Source: Superficieibacter sp. 1612_C1
Lineage (GTDB): Bacteria > Pseudomonadota > Gammaproteobacteria > Enterobacterales > Enterobacteriaceae
DNA: 64,000 nt
Direction: 5' to 3'
Assembly: GCF_015234305.1 (NCBI RefSeq)
Contig: NZ_JADGMI010000002.1
Location: 310,001 to 374,000 of the forward strand
The notes under the pieces: generated by a model
Told to the model about the DNA's origin: nothing
Seen by the model: the letters and a program-made list of their open reading frames with translations, nothing else
Database searches by the model: none
Translations under genes and position numbers: made by a program
In this document: positions 58,367 through 64,000 of the stretch, in pieces
How the letters are laid out: each line of letters begins with the position of its first letter
Position numbering within the stretch: the stretch's first letter is position 1

Positions 58367-59503
58367 ATGGCGCTGCGGATCGCGTTCAGCGGTTTTATCG
58401 TGCTGGTCGTGGCAATGGGAATAGGGCGTTTTGCTTTCACGCCTCAGGTGCCGCTGATGATCGCCGACGGACAGCTCACGCTGACCAGTGCGGGGCTGGT
58501 GGCGGCGGTAAATTATCTGGGCTACCTGCTCGGCGCGTGGGATGCCATGCGTGCACATCGTCACGTTGAAATGCGTCTCTGGCTCGGTATTTTTGGCGTA
58601 GTGGCATTGACGTTCCTCTCTTCACTGGCGGATAACGCGCTGACGCACGGTGCGCTGCGTTTTGTTATTGGCGCGATGAGCGGCTGGGCGATGGTTATGA
58701 CGGCGGGCTGGACCAACGAACAGCTCTCCCGTTCGGGCCACGCCAGCCTGAGTGCGGCGGTATTTGCCGGTCCCGGCGGCGGGATTGCGATTAGCGGTCT
58801 GCTGGCGGTGGCCATTCAGGCAAAAGCATTAAGTGCCGCTGATGCCTGGCTGGTGTACGGCGTGCTGGCACTGGTGTTGATTGCTTTTATTGCCCGCTAC
58901 TTGCCGCGACCAGGAGCGCTTCATCGTAGTGGTACGATCCCTGAGCCGTTACAGTTAACGCCTGATTTGCAGCGGCTGGTCTGGAGTTACGCCCTTGCTG
59001 GATTCGGCTATATTCTGCCAGCCACCTTTTTGTCGCAGATGGCGGCGCTGCGTTTCCCCGGCAGTCTTTTTGCTCAGTTTGTCTGGCCCATGTTTGGTGC
59101 GGCGGCCATCGTCGGTATCGTGCTCAGCATTCTCACACGCAAAACGGGGCACAGCTATCAGCGGCTGGCAATCGTTCTGTGGTTACAGGCGATTGGGGTG
59201 CTGGCCGCCTGGCTGGTTCCCGGCATGAGCGGACTGGTGCTGGGCGCGGTGCTGGTGGGCGGTGGTTTCCTCTGCGCGCTTCAGCTTTCATTGCAATATG
59301 GTCGTGAGCTGGCTCCCGATCATATCCGCTATATGGCGGGGCTACTGACCACCGTCTATGCCGTCGGGCAATTACTCGGGCCGGTGACGTCGGCACTCTC
59401 GACCTGGCTGACGCACCGTCTGGAGCCTGCGCTGGGCGTGGCTGGCGTGACGTTATTGGTCGCCGGGCTGCTGGTCTGGAAGCCGCATAGTCAAAGGCAA
59501 TAA
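58367..59503 (+). CDS. YbfB/YjiJ-family MFS transporter
   Basis: Predicted 12-TM inner-membrane transporter of 378 residues from ATG 58367 (MALRIAFSGFIVLVVAMGIGRFAFTPQVPLM), with GAGGTG upstream. An earlier in-frame ATG at 58325 would add 14 hydrophilic residues. The GIGRFAFTP(Q)xPLM start and the helix-rich pattern define the YbfB/YjiJ group. The substrate is unknown. In K-12 cirA lies near here instead. It ends 116 bp before folE. Confidence 0.85.
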   Translation: MALRIAFSGFIVLVVAMGIGRFAFTPQVPLMIADGQLTLTSAGLVAAVNYLGYLLGAWDAMRAHRHVEMRLWLGIFGVVALTFLSSLADNALTHGALRFVIGAMSGWAMVMTAGWTNEQLSRSGHASLSAAVFAGPGGGIAISGLLAVAIQAKALSAADAWLVYGVLALVLIAFIARYLPRPGALHRSGTIPEPLQLTPDLQRLVWSYALAGFGYILPATFLSQMAALRFPGSLFAQFVWPMFGAAAIVGIVLSILTRKTGHSYQRLAIVLWLQAIGVLAAWLVPGMSGLVLGAVLVGGGFLCALQLSLQYGRELAPDHIRYMAGLLTTVYAVGQLLGPVTSALSTWLTHRLEPALGVAGVTLLVAGLLVWKPHSQRQ

Positions 59504-59619
59504 CAATTGCAATAATTATCGTCCTGAATACTGGATTATGTGCGCTACCTCACGCACAATAAGTACGCACTTTGCTCAATCAAGGCAAAGGCAGCCACAC
59601 CTGCGGGAGAAATATAACG

Positions 59620-60288
59620 ATGTCATTACTCAGTAAAGAAGCTGCACTTGTTCATGAAGCGCTGGTTGCGCGTGGGCTGGAAACGCCTTTGCGCCCACCG
59701 GTGCGCGAAATGGACAACGAAACCAGAAAGCGCCTGATCTCCGGGCACATGAGCGAAATTATGCAGCTGTTAAATCTCGACCTGAGCGATGACAGTCTGA
59801 TGGAGACGCCGCACCGTATCGCCAAAATGTATGTCGATGAAATTTTCTCGGGACTGGATTACGCTAACTTCCCGAAGATCACCGTCATTGAAAACAAAAT
59901 GAAGGTCGATGAAATGGTCACAGTGCGCGACATCACCCTGACCAGCACCTGTGAGCATCATTTTGTCACTATCGACGGTCAGGCAACGGTGGCCTATATC
60001 CCGAAAGAGTCGGTGATTGGCTTATCCAAAATTAACCGTATCGTGCAGTTCTTTGCCCAGCGTCCTCAGGTTCAGGAGCGTCTGACCCAGCAGATCCTGA
60101 CCGCCCTCCAGACGTTGCTGGGAACAAATAATGTAGCAGTATCCATTGATGCAGTGCATTATTGTGTTAAAGCACGCGGCATTCGTGACGCCACCAGCGC
60201 CACCACGACGACCTCCCTGGGCGGCCTGTTTAAGTCGAGCCAGAACACACGTCAGGAGTTCCTGCGCGCGGTGCGGCATCGCAGCTAA
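59620..60288 (+). CDS. folE: GTP cyclohydrolase I
   Basis: Converts GTP to dihydroneopterin triphosphate, the first step of folate/pterin synthesis; a homodecamer. From ATG 59620 ([25 protein letters not shown] upstream) it has 222 residues as in E. coli. The zinc ligands are Cys and His in [10 protein letters not shown] and Cys in [32 protein letters not shown] is the other family signature. yeiB follows after 27 bp. Confidence 0.98.
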   Translation: MSLLSKEAALVHEALVARGLETPLRPPVREMDNETRKRLISGHMSEIMQLLNLDLSDDSLMETPHRIAKMYVDEIFSGLDYANFPKITVIENKMKVDEMVTVRDITLTSTCEHHFVTIDGQATVAYIPKESVIGLSKINRIVQFFAQRPQVQERLTQQILTALQTLLGTNNVAVSIDAVHYCVKARGIRDATSATTTTSLGGLFKSSQNTRQEFLRAVRHRS

Positions 60289-60315
60289 TCGCGTCCATCA
60301 GGCATAAGAGGAACC

Positions 60316-61473
60316 ATGGAACGAAACATTACGCTGGATTTTGTGCGTGGCGTGGCCATCCTCGGTATTTTGCTGCTGAATATTACCGCCTTCGGTTTAC
60401 CGAAGGCGGCCTATCTCAATCCCGCCTGGTATGGCGACATCACCCGCGCCGATACCTGGACATGGGCAGTGCTCGACCTGTTTGCCCAGGTTAAATTCCT
60501 GACCCTCTTTGCGCTACTATTCGGTGCCGGGCTTCAGATCCTGCTGGGGCGCGGTAAGCGCTGGATCCAGTCGCGTCTGACGCTGCTGGCGCTGCTCGGT
60601 TTTCTGCACGTCCTGTTTTTTTGGGAAGGCGATATTCTGCTGGCCTATGCGCTGGTGGGATTGATTTGCTGGCGCATGATCCGCGATGCCTCACACGGCA
60701 AAAATCTCTTTAATACCGGCGTCGTGCTCTATCTGATGGGCATTGGTATTTTGCTGCTGCTGGGGAAAATTTCCGGTACGGGCAATCCGCGTGCCTGGGT
60801 ACCGGATATCGCCAATCTCCAGTATGAGCATTTCTGGCGGCTTCAGGGCGGTACCGACGCGATGAGCAACCGTCTGGATATGCTGTCGAATAATCTGCTG
60901 GCCCTCGGCGCGCAGTACGGCTGGCAACTGGCCGGCATGATGTTGATTGGCGCGGCCCTGATGCGCAGCGGCTGGCTGAAAGGGCAGTTTAGCCTGTCGC
61001 ACTACCGGCGCGTCGGAATACTGCTGGTCGCCACTGGCGTCATCATTAACGTGCCGGGGATGATTGCTCAGTGGTATGTGGGGTGGGATTATCGCTGGTG
61101 TGCTTTCTTTTTACAGGCACCGCGGGAACTCAGCGCGCCGTTCCAGGCTATCGGCTATGCCTCGCTGGCATACGGTTTCTGGCCGCAGCTTTGTCGTTTT
61201 CGGCTGGTGGGCGCTGTCGCACAGGTGGGACGCATGGCGCTCAGTAACTATCTGCTGCAAACGCTCATCTGCACTACGCTGTTCTGGCAATGTGATCTCT
61301 TCATGAAGTTTAACCGTCTGCAACTGCTGGCATTTGTTCCCGCCGTCTGGCTGGTGAATATCCTCTTTTCCGTTATCTGGCTGCGTTATTATCGCCAGGG
61401 TCCGGTTGAATGGCTGTGGCGGCAGTTAACCGCACGTGCTTCAGGGATATCATTATCAGGTACATCCAGATAA
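60316..61473 (+). CDS. yeiB: DUF418 inner-membrane protein YeiB
   Basis: Multi-spanning membrane protein of unknown function, 385 residues (same as E. coli), with about ten TM helices. It starts MERNITLDFVRGVAILGILLLNITAFGLP, and the C-terminal DUF418 part contains VGRMALSNYLLQTLICTTLFW and GPVEWLWRQLT. AGAGGAACC precedes ATG. It is probably co-transcribed with folE. Confidence 0.95.
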   Translation: MERNITLDFVRGVAILGILLLNITAFGLPKAAYLNPAWYGDITRADTWTWAVLDLFAQVKFLTLFALLFGAGLQILLGRGKRWIQSRLTLLALLGFLHVLFFWEGDILLAYALVGLICWRMIRDASHGKNLFNTGVVLYLMGIGILLLLGKISGTGNPRAWVPDIANLQYEHFWRLQGGTDAMSNRLDMLSNNLLALGAQYGWQLAGMMLIGAALMRSGWLKGQFSLSHYRRVGILLVATGVIINVPGMIAQWYVGWDYRWCAFFLQAPRELSAPFQAIGYASLAYGFWPQLCRFRLVGAVAQVGRMALSNYLLQTLICTTLFWQCDLFMKFNRLQLLAFVPAVWLVNILFSVIWLRYYRQGPVEWLWRQLTARASGISLSGTSR

Positions 61474-61503
61474 CGATCTGGATCACATTCATTAACAAAA
61501 TGG

Positions 61504-61519
61504 ATGTAACCGTTTTCAT
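61504..61519. promoter_or_regulatory. GalR/GalS operator upstream of galS
   Basis: ATGTAACCGTTTTCAT fits the gal operator core GTNNAANCGNTTNCAC. It lies 110-125 bp before galS, right beside a CRP box, allowing autoregulation. Confidence 0.8.
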
Positions 61520-61521
61520 TC

Positions 61522-61539
61522 GTGTGACTTCTCTCACGT
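61522..61539. promoter_or_regulatory. CRP site upstream of galS
   Basis: TGTGA-CTTCTC-TCACG matches the CRP consensus TGTGA-N6-TCACA in nine of ten positions. Confidence 0.85.
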
Positions 61540-61628
61540 AGTCGTCTCTCTATCGCTGCCAGAATGGGCACCTTCCTTAACACAGGGGGTGGCCGTGAGT
61601 CGCTGCAATCTACAACGGGGTGGTGATA

Positions 61629-62654
61629 ATGATCACCATTCGTGATGTTGCCCGTCAGGCGGGCGTTTCCGTGGCTACCGTTTCAAGGGTACTCAATAAT
61701 AGTGCACTGGTAAGCCCTGAAACACGGGACGCGGTAATGAGTGCGGTTTCAGCGCTTGGATACCGGCCGAATGCCAATGCGCAGGCGCTGGCAACGCAGG
61801 CGAGCGATACCATTGGTGTGGTGGTCATGGACGTGTCGGATGCGTTCTTTGGTGCGCTGGTGAAAGCCGTCGATATCGTCGCCCAGCAAAACCAGAAGTA
61901 TCTGCTGATCGGCAACAGTTATCATGAAGCCGAAAAAGAACGTAACGCCATTGAAGTGCTGATCCGCCAGCGCTGTAGTGCGTTAATCGTGCATTCCAAA
62001 GCGCTGAGCGACGGCGAGCTTAGCGAATTTCTGCAACATATTCCCGGGATGGTGTTAATCAATCGCCTTGTTCCGGGTTTCGCGCATCGCTGCGTTTGCC
62101 TTGATAATATCAGCGGGGCGCAGATGGCAACCAAAATGCTGCTTAATCATGGTCATCAACGCATTGGTTATCTCAGTTCGAGCCACAGCATTGAAGATGA
62201 TGATATGCGTAAAGAGGGCTGGCTGCGTGCGCTTCAGGAGCAGGATATCGTTCCGCCGGAAAGCTGGGTTGGCGTAGGTACGCCGGATTTACAGGGCGGG
62301 GAAGCGGCAATGGTCGAACTGCTGGGACGCAACTCTGGGCTGACCGCAGTGTTTGCCTATAACGACAGCATGGCGGCAGGGGCGTTGACGGCGCTGAAAG
62401 ATAACGGCATTGCCGTGCCGCAAAATCTGTCACTCATTGCTTTCGATGATATTCCGCTGGCCCGTTACACCGATCCGCAGCTGACAACGGTGCGCTATCC
62501 TGTCGCCTCCATGGCCAAACTTGCCACCGAGCTGGCGCTGCTGGGAGCCGCGGGTAAGCTGGATCGCAACGCGACTCACTGCTTTATGCCGACGCTGGTG
62601 AGGCGGCATTCCGTCGCTCAGCGACAAACTGTGGGGCCGATCACTAACTTATAA
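61629..62654 (+). CDS. galS: Galactose isorepressor GalS
   Basis: LacI-family repressor of the mgl operon and its own gene; it binds galactose/fucose as inducer. From ATG 61629 ([25 protein letters not shown]) it has 341 residues; an in-frame GTG at 61620 is a less likely start. The HTH is at about 2-22 and the hinge and periplasmic-binding-like core follow. GalS rather than GalR is supported by position directly upstream of mglB. The C-terminus (GPITNL) is five residues shorter than E. coli GalS. Confidence 0.96.
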   Translation: MITIRDVARQAGVSVATVSRVLNNSALVSPETRDAVMSAVSALGYRPNANAQALATQASDTIGVVVMDVSDAFFGALVKAVDIVAQQNQKYLLIGNSYHEAEKERNAIEVLIRQRCSALIVHSKALSDGELSEFLQHIPGMVLINRLVPGFAHRCVCLDNISGAQMATKMLLNHGHQRIGYLSSSHSIEDDDMRKEGWLRALQEQDIVPPESWVGVGTPDLQGGEAAMVELLGRNSGLTAVFAYNDSMAAGALTALKDNGIAVPQNLSLIAFDDIPLARYTDPQLTTVRYPVASMAKLATELALLGAAGKLDRNATHCFMPTLVRRHSVAQRQTVGPITNL

Positions 62655-62663
62655 ATCTCCATG

Positions 62664-62679
62664 ATGTAACCGTTTTCAA
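62664..62679. promoter_or_regulatory. GalR/GalS operator upstream of mglB
   Basis: ATGTAACCGTTTTCAA repeats the galS operator almost base for base and is placed beside a CRP box about 265 bp before mglB. Confidence 0.85.
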
Positions 62680-62680
62680 T

Positions 62681-62698
62681 TTGTGAGTAAATTCACAG
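62681..62698. promoter_or_regulatory. CRP site upstream of mglB
   Basis: TTGTGAGTAAATTCACAG contains the perfect TGTGA-N6-TCACA consensus. It would drive cAMP-dependent transcription of mglBAC. Confidence 0.9.
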
Positions 62699-62943
62699 TA
62701 TCTTAACAACGTGATAGCTATGATGACATCGTTTGCAAGGCTGAAACACTATGTAACAGTGAGTGACTACACGACCCATAGCAACCGTGCCTGAAACAAA
62801 TAATAAAGCGCATTACTGGAGCATTACCGAAAACGGAAGGCAGAACTTTAAAAGTGAATTCGGCATGCAGTAATCCTCCTTAAGGCGCTGCCTGCCAGAG
62901 TTATTCACCCGTACTACCCTGCATAACAAAAACCGGAGATACC

Positions 62944-63942
62944 ATGAATAAGAAGGTGCTTACCCTGTCTGCCGTGATGGCAAGCATGTTATTTGGTGCG
63001 GCTGCTCACGCTGCTGATACCCGTATTGGCGTGACGATTTATAAGTACGACGATAACTTTATGTCTGTCGTGCGTAAAGCGATTGAGAAAGATGCGAAAG
63101 ACGCATCGGGCGTTCAGCTGCTGATGAATGACTCGCAGAATGACCAGTCCAAACAAAACGACCAGATTGACGTACTGCTGGCGAAAGGCGTGAAAGCGCT
63201 GGCTATCAACCTCGTTGACCCGGCAGCAGCAGGCACCGTAATTGAAAAAGCGCGCGGACAAAACGTGCCGATTGTTTTCTTTAACAAAGAACCTTCCCGT
63301 AAAGCGCTGGACAGCTATGACAAAGCGTATTACGTCGGCACGGACTCCAAAGAATCCGGTATCATCCAGGGCGATCTTATCGCTAAACACTGGGCGGCAA
63401 ACCAGGGCTGGGATCTGAATAAAGATGGCCAGATCCAGTTCGTACTGCTGAAAGGCGAACCGGGTCATCCGGATGCTGAAGCGCGTACCTCTTACGTGAT
63501 TAAAGAGCTGAATGATAAAGGCATCAAAACGCAGCAGCTGGCGTTAGATACCGCCATGTGGGATACCGCTCAGGCGAAAGATAAGATGGATGCCTGGCTC
63601 TCCGGCCCGAACGCTAACAAAATCGAAGTGGTTATCGCCAACAACGACGCGATGGCAATGGGCGCAGTAGAAGCGCTGAAAGCCCACAATAAGAGCAGCC
63701 TGCCGGTATTCGGCGTCGATGCTCTGCCAGAAGCGCTGGCGCTGGTTAAATCTGGCGCGCTGGCCGGTACCGTACTGAACGACGCCAACAACCAGGCGAA
63801 AGCCACGTTCGATCTGGCGAAAAACCTGGCCGATGGTAAAGGCGCAGCTGACGGTACTGACTGGAAAATTGAAAACAAAATCGTCCGCATCCCATATGTT
63901 GGCGTGGATAAAGACAACCTGTCCCAGTTCAGCAATAAATAA
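62944..63942 (+). CDS. mglB: D-galactose/D-glucose-binding periplasmic protein
   Basis: Periplasmic receptor for the MglBAC ABC importer and the Trg chemoreceptor. It has 332 residues with a 23-residue signal peptide (ending AAAHA before [17 protein letters not shown]). The sugar-site aromatic and charged residues are in [15 protein letters not shown] and [13 protein letters not shown], and the Ca-binding loop is [19 protein letters not shown] lies 7 nt before ATG. A long leader of about 240 bp separates it from the promoter elements. mglA is expected just past the window. Confidence 0.98.
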   Translation: MNKKVLTLSAVMASMLFGAAAHAADTRIGVTIYKYDDNFMSVVRKAIEKDAKDASGVQLLMNDSQNDQSKQNDQIDVLLAKGVKALAINLVDPAAAGTVIEKARGQNVPIVFFNKEPSRKALDSYDKAYYVGTDSKESGIIQGDLIAKHWAANQGWDLNKDGQIQFVLLKGEPGHPDAEARTSYVIKELNDKGIKTQQLALDTAMWDTAQAKDKMDAWLSGPNANKIEVVIANNDAMAMGAVEALKAHNKSSLPVFGVDALPEALALVKSGALAGTVLNDANNQAKATFDLAKNLADGKGAADGTDWKIENKIVRIPYVGVDKDNLSQFSNK

Positions 63943-63954
63943 GTTTTTTAACTT

Positions 63955-63976
63955 TGGGCGCGCGCAAGTGCGCCCA
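63955..63976 (+). terminator. Intercistronic hairpin after mglB
   Basis: TGGGCGC / GCGCCCA stem without a T-run. In an mglB-mglA position such a hairpin more likely protects the abundant mglB message or attenuates than fully terminates. Confidence 0.5.
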
Positions 63977-64000
63977 ATTAATAACGACAAAGAAATATCC

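Noticed and set aside
1..64000. CRISPR array, prophage, insertion sequence or defence island
   Set aside because: No spaced direct repeats, transposase, integrase, phage structural or nuclease cassette is seen; nearly all DNA is assigned to core genes.

Overview
The window is a stretch of enterobacterial chromosome, largely core genome. Nearly every protein matches an Escherichia/Salmonella/Citrobacter/Enterobacter-type family member end to end, and the order nrdA-ubiG-gyrA-rcsCBD-micF-ompC-apbE-ada-alkB-yojI-mqo...yejM-yejLK-rplY-radD-rsuA-bcr-yejG-yejFEBA-pdeN-mepS-lpxT-zniA-yeiQ...yeiP-yeiW-setB-fruBKA-nfo-yeiH-yeiE-lysP-yeiG-folE-yeiB-galS-mglB is the E. coli K-12 order read backwards. 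It is not E. coli itself: GyrA has Thr at position 83 and is 878 residues long, uxuA sits beside yeiQ, and mgtE, a SulP gene and a YbfB-type MFS gene are present. yfaL, the ato cluster, narP/yejO, cirA and the psu/rih/nupX block, which I recall at these points in K-12, are absent. A non-Escherichia member of Enterobacteriaceae is the safest call; the genus cannot be fixed by eye.

Layout. 1-8.6 kb: nrdA (5' part only) with DnaA and NrdR-like boxes, ubiG, gyrA, then the Rcs phosphorelay (rcsC convergent with rcsD-rcsB). 11-18 kb: antisense RNA micF and porin ompC divergent from one regulatory region, the flavinyltransferase lipoprotein apbE, the alkylation-repair pair ada-alkB with an Ada-type box, and the exporter yojI. 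18-25 kb is the most variable part: mgtE and a SulP transporter with overlapping 3' ends, mqo with an unusual N-terminus, a DinI/MsgA-like gene under a textbook LexA box, an A+T-rich acyltransferase-3 gene, a gene-poor A+T-rich stretch and tRNA-Pro(GGG).

25-43 kb: envelope and translation housekeeping genes (yejM/lapC, yejL, yejK, rplY, radD, rsuA, bcr, yejG), the yejABEF peptide ABC importer preceded by the EAL phosphodiesterase pdeN, the murein endopeptidase mepS, lpxT and the zinc GTPase zniA. 43-47 kb: a divergent hexuronate pair (yeiQ fructuronate reductase-type / uxuA mannonate dehydratase) with UxuR/ExuR-like operators, a REP/BIME cluster, yeiP and yeiW.

47-64 kb: setB, the fructose PTS operon fruBKA behind two Cra operators, nfo, the divergent yeiH/yeiE pair, lysP, yeiG, the MFS gene, folE, yeiB, galS and mglB. 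Both galS and mglB carry a GalR/GalS operator next to a CRP box. The window ends just after mglB, where mglA would be expected.

I found no CRISPR array, prophage, insertion sequence or recognisable defence system. The best leads for novelty are the acyltransferase islet beside tRNA-Pro, the mgtE/sulP insertion and the small accessory ORFs; none of them is proof of a new system.
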